Positions 1 to 8,405 of a stretch of 64,000 nt of DNA are shown in pieces. The DNA is from Gammaproteobacteria bacterium (GTDB taxonomy: Bacteria; Pseudomonadota; Gammaproteobacteria; SpSt-1174), in NCBI GenBank assembly GCA_037388465.1, contig JARRKE010000002.1:42207-106206 (forward strand). The letters run 5' to 3'. A program made the translations under genes and the position numbers. How positions within the stretch are numbered: position 1 is the stretch's first letter; each line of letters starts with the position of its first letter. The notes under the pieces are model-generated. The model was not told the DNA's origin, did not search any database, and worked only from the letters and a program-made list of their open reading frames with translations.

Positions 1-363
1 GAACATCCGCGCTGGGAGGCGGTGGCGGAGCGCTGCCTGTCCTGCGGCAACTGCACGGCCGTTTGCCCCACCTGTTTCTGTCACGCCGAATCGGATCATC
101 CGACGCTGGCCGGCGACGTCACCGAACACGTACGCGCCTGGGATTCGTGTTTCACCGCCGGCCACAGCTATCTGGCCGGTTTCGTGCTGCGCGAGGACAC
201 GCGCAAACGGTATCGCCAGTGGCTCACGCACAAGCTAGGCGGCTGGCACGACCAGTACGGGCGCAGCGGCTGCGTCGGTTGCGGGCGCTGCGTCACCTGG
301 TGCCCGGTCGGCATCGACCTGACCGAAGAGGTTGCCGCGCTGCAGGAGGACGGCCATGACTGA
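1..363 (+). CDS. hydB: Group 3b [NiFe] hydrogenase beta subunit, HydB-type (C-terminal part)
   Basis: Partial gene: the frame is open to the first base of the window, so the N-terminus lies upstream. The visible 120 residues carry two ferredoxin-type [4Fe-4S] motifs, [12 protein letters not shown] near residue 12 and [12 protein letters not shown] near residue 91. This is the C-terminal dicluster domain of the HydB/AsrA-like family, which passes electrons between the hydrogenase module and the flavoprotein. Its stop overlaps the start of the next gene by 8 bp, and the order beta-gamma-delta-alpha is that of group 3b (sulf)hydrogenases. The family is usually about 340 residues, so about two thirds is missing from view. 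Identification rests on the cysteine motifs plus the neighbours. Confidence 0.85.
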   Translation, partial: EHPRWEAVAERCLSCGNCTAVCPTCFCHAESDHPTLAGDVTEHVRAWDSCFTAGHSYLAGFVLREDTRKRYRQWLTHKLGGWHDQYGRSGCVGCGRCVTWCPVGIDLTEEVAALQEDGHD

Positions 364-1189
364 GGCGTTGCTGCCGCGCGAGGCCGAGGTCGTCGAGCGT
401 ATCCAGGAATCTTCCACCATTTTCACCCTGCGCCTGCGCATGACGGACACCGAGGCGCATGCGCGCTACGAGTTCGCGCCGGGCCAATTCAACATGCTGT
501 ACCTGTACGGCGTGGGCGAGGTGCCCATCTCCATCGTTTCCGATCCCGAGGACGATCATCTGCTGGACCACACCATCCGTGCGCTGGGCCGCGTCACCGA
601 CGGACTGGCCAGGTTGGAGGCGGGCGCGCGCGTCGGCATCCGCGGTCCCTTCGGCCGCGGCTGGCCGCTGGCCGAGGCACGGGGCCGCGACGTGGTGCTG
701 GTCACCGGCGGACTGGGCTGTGCGCCGGTGATGTCGGTGATCAATTACGTCACCAAACGGCGTGGGGAATTCGGCAGGCTGACCATCATTCAGGGCGTCA
801 AGCATTCCGACGACCTGATCTGGCGCACCCAGTACGAACGCTGGGCCGCCCTGCCGCAGACCCAGGTGCTGCTGGCGGCCGACGTGGCCGGCCCGGGCTG
901 GCACGGAGCGGAGGGCCCGGTCACGGTGCTGTTCGATCAGGCCGAGATCGATCCGGAACGGGCCGTGGTGATGATGTGCGGTCCGGAGCGCATGATGCAG
1001 GCCTCCGCGCATCTGTTGCTTGAGCAGGGCATTCCCGCCGAATCGCTGTGGCTCAGCCTGGAGCGCAACATGCAGTGCGCGGTGGGTCATTGCGGCCATT
1101 GCCAGATGGGCCCGCATTTCGTGTGTAAAAACGGTCCGGTATTCAGCTGGCCCGAGATCAGTGACCTGTTCGGCACGCCGGGTTTCTGA
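356..1189 (+). CDS. hydG: Group 3b hydrogenase gamma subunit, FAD/NAD(P)-binding oxidoreductase
   Basis: 277 residues, a normal length for the HydG diaphorase subunit. It carries electrons between NAD(P)H and the iron-sulfur chain of the cytoplasmic hydrogenase. The N-terminal half has a ferredoxin-reductase FAD fold ([19 protein letters not shown]). The middle has a nucleotide-binding loop ([13 protein letters not shown]). The C-terminus has a cysteine cluster, CAVGHCGHC followed by a fourth Cys in HFVCKNG, typical of the [2Fe-2S] site in DHOD-B/HydG proteins. The ATG at 356 overlaps the end of hydB and gives the family-length N-terminus; a longer frame from 332 has no support. NAD versus NADP use cannot be read from the sequence with certainty. 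Confidence 0.9.
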   Translation: MTEALLPREAEVVERIQESSTIFTLRLRMTDTEAHARYEFAPGQFNMLYLYGVGEVPISIVSDPEDDHLLDHTIRALGRVTDGLARLEAGARVGIRGPFGRGWPLAEARGRDVVLVTGGLGCAPVMSVINYVTKRRGEFGRLTIIQGVKHSDDLIWRTQYERWAALPQTQVLLAADVAGPGWHGAEGPVTVLFDQAEIDPERAVVMMCGPERMMQASAHLLLEQGIPAESLWLSLERNMQCAVGHCGHCQMGPHFVCKNGPVFSWPEISDLFGTPGF

Positions 1190-1209
1190 GGCGGCGAGGA
1201 GCGTGAGTC

Positions 1210-2004
1210 ATGTCTGAATCCGATACTCCCAAGCCACGCGTCGCGGTCCACAAGTTCAGCTCCTGCGACGGCTGCCAGCTCGCCTTTCTGAATGCCGGCG
1301 AAGCCCTGCTGCAGCTGAGCGAGCTGGTGGACCTGGTGCATTTCGCCGAGGCGGGCCCGATGGACCCGGATGCGGCGGTCGACATCGCCTTTATCGAGGG
1401 CAGCATCTCCACGCCCGACGAACTGGAACGCGTGCGTCAGGTGCGGGCGCAAAGCCGTTACGTCATCACCATCGGCGCCTGTGCCACCGCCGGCGGCCTG
1501 CAGGCGTTGCGCAACTTCGCCGATGCCGAAGCCTGGAAACAGGCCATTTACGCCAGTCCCGAATACATCGAGTCGCTGGACACCGCCACCCCGGTGGCCG
1601 AACACATCAAGGTGGATCTCGAACTGTGGGGCTGCCCGGTGAACACTCGGCAGGTGCTTGCCGCCGTGCGCGCCCTGTTGTTCGGCGTGGCTCCGGTGGA
1701 GGAAAATGAAAAGGTCTGCCTGGAGTGCAAGCGCAGCCAGGCGGTGTGCGTGCTGGTCGCCCAGGGCGCCCATTGCATGGGGCCGGTGACGCGCACCGGT
1801 TGCGGCGCGATCTGCCCGCGTTTCGGACGCGATTGCTACGCCTGCTACGGACCGGCCGAGAACGCCAATCCGGCGAGTCTGAGTCAACGCTTCGCGGGCC
1901 TGGGTCTGGCACCCGAGGCGGTGCGGCGGCGTTTCCACTTCATCACCAGCCATGCCGAGCCGTTCCGTTCCGCCGGCATGGCCAAGGGGAAGCAGGATGA
2001 CTGA
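1210..2004 (+). CDS. hydD: Group 3b [NiFe] hydrogenase small (delta) subunit
   Basis: 264 residues. This subunit holds the iron-sulfur clusters that connect the NiFe site to HydB and HydG. The N-terminal SSCDGCQLAFLN contains the CxxC of the proximal cluster. Further conserved cysteines follow in IGACATAGG and ELWGCPVN, and a Cys-rich C-terminus (CLECK, GAHCMG, TGCGAICP, DCYACYG) supplies the remaining clusters. There is no Tat signal, so the enzyme stays in the cytoplasm, as expected for group 3. It lies 20 bp after hydG and its stop overlaps the start of the large subunit by 8 bp. The similarity to NADH:quinone oxidoreductase 20 kDa subunits is family-wide; the context makes it a hydrogenase. 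Confidence 0.92.
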   Translation: MSESDTPKPRVAVHKFSSCDGCQLAFLNAGEALLQLSELVDLVHFAEAGPMDPDAAVDIAFIEGSISTPDELERVRQVRAQSRYVITIGACATAGGLQALRNFADAEAWKQAIYASPEYIESLDTATPVAEHIKVDLELWGCPVNTRQVLAAVRALLFGVAPVEENEKVCLECKRSQAVCVLVAQGAHCMGPVTRTGCGAICPRFGRDCYACYGPAENANPASLSQRFAGLGLAPEAVRRRFHFITSHAEPFRSAGMAKGKQDD

Positions 2005-3295
2005 ACGGCGCAATGTAAGCATTCATGTGCCGGTGCTGGCCCGGGTCGAAGGCGAAGGTGCCCTGGAGCTCGAGGTGCGCGACGGCGGGATCGAGACCCT
2101 GCACCTGCGCATCTTCGAGCCGCCGCGCTATTTCGAAAAATTCCTCGAGGGCCGCGAGGGCTGGGAGGTGCTGGATATCGTGCCGCGCATCTGCGGCATT
2201 TGTCCGGTCGCCTACCAGATGAGCGCGGTGCACGCCATGGAGCAGGCCTTCGGCGTGCAGCCCACGCCGTGGGTACGGGCCCTGCGCCGCCTGATGTATT
2301 GCGGCGAATGGCTGCAAAGCCATAGCCTGCACATACACCTGCTGGCCCTGCCGGATTTTCTCGGCTTCGAATCGGCGCTGGCCATGGGCAAGCAGCACCC
2401 GGAAGAGGTGGCGCGCGGCCTGCGCCTGCAGGGGCTGGGCAATGCCATTCTGCGCCTGCTCGGCGGGCGTTCCGTGCATCCGGTCGGCGTGATGGTGGGC
2501 GGTTTTCATCACGCCCCGTCGGCGGAGGACGCGGCGCAGTTGTGCAGTCAGCTCGAGGCCGCCATCCCGGAGGCTGCGGCGCTGGTGCGCTGGACGGCGG
2601 CGCTGCCACTGCCCGAGGATGAGCAGGACTTCGTCACGGTCTGTCTGCGTCACCCCGACGAATATGCGATGAACGAAGGCCACATCGTCAGCGGCGACGG
2701 GCTGGACATCGATGCCGGCGAGTACCCCGAGCATTTCGAGGAATACCATGCACCGCATTCCACGGCGCTGTTTTCGCGCTATCACGACGGACCGTATCTG
2801 GTCGGTCCACTCGCGCGCCTGAACCTGAATCTCGACCGCCTGCCGGCCGAGGTGGCCGACAATCTCGCTCAGGCCAATGTGACGTTCCCCAGCCGCAACA
2901 TGTTCCACAGCGTGGTGGCGCGCGCGGTGGAGATTCACCTGGCGCTGGTCGAGGCCGTGGCCATACTCAGGCAGTACGCGCCGACGGCCGAAACCCATGT
3001 CGAGGCCGTCCCCAAGGCCGGTATCGGGGCGGCGGGCACCGAGGCGCCGCGCGGTCTGCTCTGGCATCGCTATGTCTTCAATGACGAAGGCAAGGTGGCC
3101 GAGGCGCGCATCGTGCCGCCTACCAGCCAGAACCAGTTGCGCATCGAGGAAGACCTGCATCGTTCGCTGACGGCCTTCGGATTGGACCAGGCGGATGAGG
3201 CGCTGCGCCTGCGGGCGGAGACCGTGATCCGCAATTACGATCCCTGCATTTCCTGCGCGACCCACTTTCTCAATATCCACGTCAAGCGCGCTTGA
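1997..3295 (+). CDS. hydA: Group 3b [NiFe] hydrogenase large (alpha) subunit
   Basis: Catalytic subunit of the cytoplasmic bidirectional hydrogenase, 432 residues. Both Ni-ligand pairs are present: RICGICPVAYQ near residue 65 (L1 motif) and DPCISCATH close to the C-terminus (L2 motif). Nine residues follow the final His, the kind of short tail removed by the maturation protease once nickel is inserted; that protease gene follows directly. The ATG at 1997 was chosen because it overlaps the hydD stop (ATGACTGA) and gives the usual MTERRxxxIHVPVLARVEGEG-like start; an upstream in-frame ATG at 1952 lies inside hydD. The H2 plus NAD(P)+ reaction, and possible sulfur reduction, are known for the family and not shown here. 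Confidence 0.95.
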   Translation: MTERRNVSIHVPVLARVEGEGALELEVRDGGIETLHLRIFEPPRYFEKFLEGREGWEVLDIVPRICGICPVAYQMSAVHAMEQAFGVQPTPWVRALRRLMYCGEWLQSHSLHIHLLALPDFLGFESALAMGKQHPEEVARGLRLQGLGNAILRLLGGRSVHPVGVMVGGFHHAPSAEDAAQLCSQLEAAIPEAAALVRWTAALPLPEDEQDFVTVCLRHPDEYAMNEGHIVSGDGLDIDAGEYPEHFEEYHAPHSTALFSRYHDGPYLVGPLARLNLNLDRLPAEVADNLAQANVTFPSRNMFHSVVARAVEIHLALVEAVAILRQYAPTAETHVEAVPKAGIGAAGTEAPRGLLWHRYVFNDEGKVAEARIVPPTSQNQLRIEEDLHRSLTAFGLDQADEALRLRAETVIRNYDPCISCATHFLNIHVKRA

Positions 3296-3777
3296 AACCC
3301 TGGCGTGTCATCGGCATCGGTTCGCCGTACGGTGACGATCAGGTCGGCTGGCGGGTGATCGATGCGTTGACCGCGAATGCCACCTGGACGGCCTACGCCG
3401 CCGACTGCGCCGCGCTCGCCTGCGACCGGCCGGGCATGGCGCTGCTGTCCCACCTCGACGGTGCGCAGGGTGCCGTGTTGATCGATGCCGTGTGTTCCGA
3501 CGCCGCGCAGGGCACGCTGTTGCAGCTCGATCCGCAAACGACGATCACCGAGCCCGACAGCCTCAGCAGCCACGGTTTCGGCGTGTCGCAGGCCCTGGCG
3601 CTGGGGCGTGAGCTGGGCACGCTACCTGATCACTTCGCACTGCTGGGGATCGAGATCGATCCGCTGGCCGCCCGCCCCGAGTTCTGTGACCATCCCCTGA
3701 GCGTTCCGGTGGCGGCCGCCATCGATGTCTGTATTCACGAGATTCATCGCTTGTTGGAACGGTGGCGCGAGACCTGA
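3292..3777 (+). CDS. Hydrogenase maturation protease for the group 3b enzyme
   Basis: 161 residues with the opening GIGSPYGDDQVGWRVIDAL, the HyaD/HybD/HycI peptidase signature whose acidic residue binds the nickel of the precursor. A second acidic position lies in AVLIDAVCSD and a conserved His in SLSSHGFGVSQAL. These nickel-dependent endopeptidases clip the C-terminal tail of the large subunit. The TTG start at 3292 overlaps the hydA stop (TTGA), implying translational coupling, and adjacency makes HydA the likely substrate. A separate protease at 15132 serves the other hydrogenase, as expected because these enzymes are substrate-specific. Confidence 0.88.
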   Translation: MKPWRVIGIGSPYGDDQVGWRVIDALTANATWTAYAADCAALACDRPGMALLSHLDGAQGAVLIDAVCSDAAQGTLLQLDPQTTITEPDSLSSHGFGVSQALALGRELGTLPDHFALLGIEIDPLAARPEFCDHPLSVPVAAAIDVCIHEIHRLLERWRET

Positions 3778-3858
3778 GTGCAGGCTTGGCCGTGTCATCG
3801 AAGCGGCATGGGCATGCTGGTAGACCGGTATCCGCCTGCCCGCGGTTTCTCCATCCGT

Positions 3859-3874
3859 TATGATGGATATCCAT
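3859..3874 (+). promoter_or_regulatory. Weak promoter-like element with 12 bp palindrome ahead of hypF
   Basis: The 123 bp between the protease gene and hypF is the first real gap in the cluster. It contains TATGAT at 3859-3864 (5 of 6 to a sigma-70 -10 box) overlapping a perfect palindrome, ATGGATATCCAT, at 3863-3874. The matching -35 position (CTGCCC at 3836) is poor. A promoter or operator for the maturation genes is possible but unproven. Confidence 0.25.
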
Positions 3875-3900
3875 TTGCCGAAGACCCTCCCAGCGCGGAT

Positions 3901-6273
3901 ATGTCCTTGAGTATCGAGGAGAGCACGCCGGTTCCCGAATCCCCTGTCGCGGAAGGTCTGGCGGTGCGCGTGCGCGGCCTGGTGCAGGGCGTGGGCTTCC
4001 GGCCCCATGTGGCGCGACTGGCGCAGGCGCTGGGTGTCGACGGCGACGTGTGCAACGACGGCGAGGGGGTGTTGATCCACCTGTGGGCGACAGCGGCGGT
4101 CAGGGCCGCGTTTCTCGCCCGGCTCGAAGATGAGGCTCCGCCGCTGGCGCGCATCGAGGCGGTGGAGACGTGGCCGCTGCATGATACCCCGCCGCACGGT
4201 TTTTCCATCCGTACCAGCGAGCACGGCGCGGTGCGCACCGGCGTGGTCCCGGATGCGGCAACCTGCGACGCCTGTCTGCGCGAACTCTTCGATCCGGCGG
4301 ACCGCCGTTACCGCTATCCCTTCATCAACTGCACCCACTGCGGACCGCGCTTGTCCATCCAGCGACAGGTGCCCTATGACCGGGCCGGGACCAGCATGGC
4401 CGGCTTTGTAATGTGCGACGCCTGCCGGCGCGAATACGAGGATGCCGGCGACCGCCGTTACCACGCCCAGCCCAACGCCTGTCCCGTATGCGGGCCGCGG
4501 GTGTGGCTGGAGCCGACCGCGGGTAACACGGCGCTCGAGGGAGAGGACGCCGTCGCGGCCGCCGCCACCTGGTTGCGGCAGGGAGCGATCCTCGCCGTCA
4601 AGGGGCTGGGCGGTTTTCACCTGGCCTGCGATGCCGCCAATGCGGCGGCGGTGAACCGGCTGCGCGCGGCCAAGCGGCGCTATGCCAAACCCTTCGCCCT
4701 GATGGCGCGTGATCCGGGCGTGATCCGGCGTTATGCCGACTGCGATGCAATCGAGGCGGGCCTGCTTGCGAGCCCGGCCGCGCCCATCGTCCTGTTGAAC
4801 GCCAGGGAGGATGCCGCGTTGCCCGAGGGCATCGCGCCCGGCCAGGACGCGCTCGGTTTCATGCTGCCCTACACGCCGCTGCATCATCTGTTGCTGGCCG
4901 GGTTCGAAACGCCGCTGGTGATGACCAGCGGTAATCTGAGCGACGAGCCGCAGTGCATCGACAACGACGAGGCCCGCGAACGCCTGTCGCCGTTGGTGGA
5001 CGGCCTGCTGCTGCACGATCGCGACATCGTCAACCGGGTGGATGATTCCGTGGTGCGGGTCGTGACCGGCAAGGCGCGGCTGCTGCGTCGCGCGCGCGGT
5101 TACGTGCCGGCGCCGTTGCCGCTGCCGCCCGGCTTTGAGCAGGCTCCACCGGTGCTGGCGCTGGGCGGTGAGCTCAAGAGCACGTTTTGCCTGTTTAAGG
5201 AGGGCCAGGCGATTCTGTCTCCGCATCTCGGCGACCTGGAGGATGCCCGGGTCCTGGCCGCCTACGAGGAGGTGCTGGACCGGTTCCAGGGCCTGTTCGA
5301 CTTCCGGCCGGCCTGTCTGGCCGGCGATGCCCACCCCGGCTACCTGTCCACCCAACTGGGCAGGGACCGGGCCGGGCGCGACGGCCTGACCTTCACGCCC
5401 GTTCAGCATCACCACGCTCATATCGCGGCCTGCCTGGCGGAAAATGGCTGGTCGCTGAACGCCGGGCCGGTGCTGGGGATCGCCCTGGACGGGCTGGGTT
5501 ACGGCGAGGACGCCACCCTGTGGGGCGGCGAATTCCTGCGTGCGGATTATCGCGCCATGCATCGCCTGGCCGCGCTGCAGCCGGTCGCGCTGCCTGGCGG
5601 GGTGCGCGCCATCCTCGAACCCTGGCGGCTGACCTATGCCCAGCTGGTGCGATTGCCGGACTGGTCCGAACTGCGCGAACGGTACGCCTCGCTCGACCTG
5701 CTGCAGCGCCTCCAGGCCAAGCCGCTGTCCACCCTCGACGCCATGTTGGAGAAAGGGATAAACGCCCCGCTCAGTTCGGCCTGCGGGCGGCTGTTCGACG
5801 CGGTGGCGGCGGCGCTGGGGATTTGTTTCGACGTCATACATTACGAGGGTCAGGCGGCCATCGAACTGGAAGTGCTGGCACGCCGCGTCGGCAACGAGCC
5901 AGGTGGTTATCCATTTGCACGCATCGATGGCGATCCGCCCCGGCTGGATCCGGCCCCGATGTGGGCTGCCCTGCTGGCCGACCTGGCCTCGGGCGTTAGC
6001 CGCGAGTGCATTGCATGGCGCTTTCATGCCGGGCTGCTGGACGCGCTCGCCGCACTGGCCGGCGAACTCGCCGCGGCGCAGCATCTGGACACCGTGGCAC
6101 TGTCCGGCGGCGTGTTCCAGAACCGCCTGATGCTCGCCGGTCTGCAGGATCGGCTGGAACGCCTGGGCCTGCGGGTGCTGACTCACGCCCAGGTGCCGAG
6201 CAACGACGGCGGGGTGGCGCTGGGGCAGGCCGTGATCGCGGCGGCGCAACTGCTCGAGGCGCAGGGCTCATGA
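3901..6273 (+). CDS. hypF: HypF, carbamoyltransferase for hydrogenase cyanide ligand synthesis
   Basis: 790 residues. HypF uses carbamoyl phosphate and ATP to make the carbamoyl group that becomes CN on the NiFe site, passing it to HypE. Domains are complete and in order: acylphosphatase domain (VRGLVQGVGFRPHVARLA, about residues 19-36); two zinc fingers (CDACLREL..CTHCG and CDACRREY..CPVCG, about 120-205); YrdC-like domain (AVKGLGGFHLACDA); and a Kae1-like C-terminal domain with HHHAHIAACL and DGLGYGEDATLWGGE. Start chosen at the ATG at 3901, which gives a short leader before the acylphosphatase domain; the frame is open further up to 3778 but that extension does not resemble HypF. Its stop overlaps the next start. 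It probably serves both hydrogenases, as it is the only copy here. Confidence 0.96.
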   Translation: MSLSIEESTPVPESPVAEGLAVRVRGLVQGVGFRPHVARLAQALGVDGDVCNDGEGVLIHLWATAAVRAAFLARLEDEAPPLARIEAVETWPLHDTPPHGFSIRTSEHGAVRTGVVPDAATCDACLRELFDPADRRYRYPFINCTHCGPRLSIQRQVPYDRAGTSMAGFVMCDACRREYEDAGDRRYHAQPNACPVCGPRVWLEPTAGNTALEGEDAVAAAATWLRQGAILAVKGLGGFHLACDAANAAAVNRLRAAKRRYAKPFALMARDPGVIRRYADCDAIEAGLLASPAAPIVLLNAREDAALPEGIAPGQDALGFMLPYTPLHHLLLAGFETPLVMTSGNLSDEPQCIDNDEARERLSPLVDGLLLHDRDIVNRVDDSVVRVVTGKARLLRRARGYVPAPLPLPPGFEQAPPVLALGGELKSTFCLFKEGQAILSPHLGDLEDARVLAAYEEVLDRFQGLFDFRPACLAGDAHPGYLSTQLGRDRAGRDGLTFTPVQHHHAHIAACLAENGWSLNAGPVLGIALDGLGYGEDATLWGGEFLRADYRAMHRLAALQPVALPGGVRAILEPWRLTYAQLVRLPDWSELRERYASLDLLQRLQAKPLSTLDAMLEKGINAPLSSACGRLFDAVAAALGICFDVIHYEGQAAIELEVLARRVGNEPGGYPFARIDGDPPRLDPAPMWAALLADLASGVSRECIAWRFHAGLLDALAALAGELAAAQHLDTVALSGGVFQNRLMLAGLQDRLERLGLRVLTHAQVPSNDGGVALGQAVIAAAQLLEAQGS

Positions 6274-6734
6274 CTACGCCGATGGTGCAGCGCCTGGTCG
6301 AGACCTTCGAGCGCATCCACCGCGAGCGGATGCGGGGACTGCCCATCGTGCATCCGGACCTCGAGGTCGAGGCGGTCGGGTTCCGGTCCTGGGAGGCGGG
6401 TGAGATCGGTGTGCTGATTACCCCCTGGTTCATGAACCTGACCTACCTGGTGCCGCCGCCGAACGGTTGGGATCAGCTGCCGCTGGGACACGTACTGATC
6501 CTCGACTTTCCTGCCGGGCCGTATTCATTCGTTCTGGCCGAGGCGGAAGGGCTGGGGCGCTATCGCAACTGCGCCTTGTTCACCACCATGCAGCCGTTTG
6601 CCGATCGGGCCCAGGCGCGTGAAACGGCCGAGGCGGTCATGAAGGGGCTGTTTCTTGCCGCATCGCCCGAGCGATCCGGCGGCATGAGTCGGCGTGAATT
6701 CCTGCAGGGCGTGCTAAGGGGCGGGCGCAAGTGA
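6270..6734 (+). CDS. hybE: HybE-type [NiFe]-hydrogenase assembly chaperone
   Basis: 154 residues. HybE/HupJ-like chaperones bind hydrogenase precursors during assembly. Recognisable family features are the N-terminal helix RLVETFERIHRERM, the block LPIVHPDLEVEAVGFR, the stretch GVLITPWFMNLTYLVPP, and the acidic/aromatic AEGLGRYRNCALFTTMQPF. The ATG at 6270 overlaps the hypF stop by 4 bp and its own stop overlaps the next start by 4 bp. The family is usually linked to Tat-exported group 1 hydrogenases, so although it sits next to the cytoplasmic enzyme, it may act on HynSL encoded at 16-21 kb. The Cys/His-rich rubredoxin domain of some homologues is absent. Confidence 0.82.
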   Translation: MTTPMVQRLVETFERIHRERMRGLPIVHPDLEVEAVGFRSWEAGEIGVLITPWFMNLTYLVPPPNGWDQLPLGHVLILDFPAGPYSFVLAEAEGLGRYRNCALFTTMQPFADRAQARETAEAVMKGLFLAASPERSGGMSRREFLQGVLRGGRK

Positions 6735-7921
6735 GCGCCGCGCTGGAAGGACAACTTGAAATTATCATCGACTGGCGGGACGGCGTGGTACAGGACGTGC
6801 ACATCGCCTCCAGCCGGCCGGTGGGCCTGAGCCGGGCCTTTGCGGGAAAACCGGTCGACGAGGTGCTGGAGCATCTGCCGCGGCTTTATTCGTTGTGCGG
6901 CGTGGCGCAGGGTGTGGCGGCCCGGCTGGCCGCCGACGCGGCCCGGGGGTTGGCCACCGATGCGGCCACGCAGCGCGCCATGGGCGCGGCCGTACTGGCC
7001 GAGACGGCCCAGGAACACCTGTGGCGGCTGCTGCTCGACTGGCCGATGCTACTGTGGAACGAGGCGCCGGATCCCCGGTGTTTGCGCGAGGTGCGCGGCC
7101 TGCTGCCGGCACTGATGGCGCAGCTGGCGGAAGGCGGGCAGGTGCATCGATTGAGCGGCGAACGCCTGTCCGCCGCCGGGCCGGCCGTGCGGGAGACGGC
7201 ACGCCGTCTCGATGCGTGGCTGTCGGACTGGCTGTTCGGCATGCCGGCGGTCGACTGGCTGGAGCTGGACGCGGCTGCCGCCGCGCGTTGGGAGGCGGAT
7301 TCTTCTGAGCAGGCCGCCCGGTTGCTGCGCGCGGTGCGCGAATCGGACCCCGGCATCTCCGGCGGCGGGTTCGAGCCGCTGCCGGTGCTCAAGGCCGAGG
7401 CGGTCGATGCCCGTCTGCACGCGGACGCCGCGGGGTTTGTCGCCAAGCCGGACTGGGAAGGCGTGCCGCGCGAGACCACGCCGCTGCAGCGGCAGTCGGG
7501 GCATGCGCGTGTCGCGGCGGCCGTGAGCGGACAGGGCAGCGGCGTTTATACCCGGCTGACGGCGCTGCTGGTCGAGCTGGCCATGCTGCCCGGGCGGCTG
7601 GACACGCTGTGCGCACCGGAGGTGGATGCCATGCCGGCGCTGTTGCAGGGTTCGGCCGTCGGGGAGGATGCCGGCATCGCCCAGGTGGAGGCGGCTCGGG
7701 GACGCCTGATTCACCGCGTGGCGGTGCGGGACGGGCGGGTAGATACTTATCAGATTGTTGCGCCGACGGAATGGAACTTTCATCCTGAAGGGGCCCTGTG
7801 GCAGGGGTTGTCCGGGCTGCGCGCCGCCGATGCGGAGGCCTTGCGGCGTCAGGCGGCGCTGTGGATTACCGCGATCGACCCCTGCGTACAGTATCAACTG
7901 GAGATCAGGCACGATGCATGA
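6731..7921 (+). CDS. hupK: HupK/HoxV-like hydrogenase assembly scaffold (degenerate large-subunit homologue)
   Basis: 396 residues. HupK/HoxV proteins resemble the hydrogenase large subunit and are thought to hold the Fe(CN)2CO unit before transfer. Both Ni-binding motifs are reduced here to single cysteines: LYSLCGVAQGVAARLA near residue 57 replaces RxCGxC, and the C-terminal ITAIDPCVQYQLEI replaces DPCxxCxxH. The block VAPTEWNFHPEGALWQGL is shared with true large subunits. The GTG start at 6731 overlaps the hybE stop by 4 bp, and the end overlaps hypA by 8 bp. The lost second cysteine of each pair argues against catalysis and for a scaffold role; that role is inferred from the family. Confidence 0.8.
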   Translation: MSAALEGQLEIIIDWRDGVVQDVHIASSRPVGLSRAFAGKPVDEVLEHLPRLYSLCGVAQGVAARLAADAARGLATDAATQRAMGAAVLAETAQEHLWRLLLDWPMLLWNEAPDPRCLREVRGLLPALMAQLAEGGQVHRLSGERLSAAGPAVRETARRLDAWLSDWLFGMPAVDWLELDAAAAARWEADSSEQAARLLRAVRESDPGISGGGFEPLPVLKAEAVDARLHADAAGFVAKPDWEGVPRETTPLQRQSGHARVAAAVSGQGSGVYTRLTALLVELAMLPGRLDTLCAPEVDAMPALLQGSAVGEDAGIAQVEAARGRLIHRVAVRDGRVDTYQIVAPTEWNFHPEGALWQGLSGLRAADAEALRRQAALWITAIDPCVQYQLEIRHDA

Positions 7922-8255
7922 GATGTCCCTGTGCGAGAGCGTCCTGCAGATCATCGAGCAGCAGGCACAGACGAATGGCTTTCAGCGGGTGAAGACAGTG
8001 CGCCTGGAGATCGGCGCCCTGGCGGGGGTCGAGCTCGAGGCGATGCGCTTCGGGTTCGACGCCGTGACTCGCAAAAGCATCGCCCAAGGCGCTACACTCG
8101 ACATCATTGAACTGCCGGGACGCGCGTGGTGTCTGACCTGTGGTCAATCGGTTGAAATATCCCAGCGTTACGATCCCTGCCCTGCGTGTGGCAGTTACAC
8201 ATTGCAGGTGACGGGCGGCGACGAGTTACGGGTCAAGGACCTCGAAGTCGAGTAG
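7914..8255 (+). CDS. hypA: HypA, nickel-insertion metallochaperone
   Basis: 113 residues, full length. It begins MHEMSLCESVLQIIE, so the nickel-binding His2 motif (MHE) is intact. The C-terminal zinc site has two CxxC pairs, CLTCGQ and CPACGS. HypA works with HypB to deliver Ni to the large-subunit precursors in the cytoplasm. The start overlaps the hupK-like stop by 8 bp. A 150 bp gap with a small hairpin separates it from hypB, so hypB may be under separate or attenuated control. Confidence 0.96.
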   Translation: MHEMSLCESVLQIIEQQAQTNGFQRVKTVRLEIGALAGVELEAMRFGFDAVTRKSIAQGATLDIIELPGRAWCLTCGQSVEISQRYDPCPACGSYTLQVTGGDELRVKDLEVE

Positions 8256-8281
8256 GCCTGCGCAAGACTGCAGCGTTCCAC

Positions 8282-8305
8282 GACACCGCACCGGTGTCTC
8301 TTTGT
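8282..8305 (+). terminator. Hairpin with short T-rich tail between hypA and hypB
   Basis: GACACCG, a 3-base loop, then CGGTGTC form a perfect 7 bp stem at 8282-8298, followed by TCTTTG. The short stem and interrupted T tract suggest a weak terminator or attenuator rather than a firm stop. No convincing new promoter is visible in the rest of the 150 bp gap. Confidence 0.35.
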
Positions 8306-8405
8306 GTAAACGAAGGCGGCAGGCCTGGATTCGCGTACGCCGGCAACGCGATGATGGTACCGCCGGTATGCGGTTTGGTGTTTTTCGAGTGAGGGAGGTG
8401 TCACC

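Noticed and set aside
3622..6249. Open frame of 875 codons antisense to hypF
   Set aside because: GC-rich codon bias leaves long open frames opposite real genes. The product has no family motif, and hypF on the other strand is complete.
6731..7921. A third catalytic hydrogenase large subunit
   Set aside because: Both Ni-ligand cysteine pairs are incomplete, so it is a scaffold-type homologue and not an enzyme.
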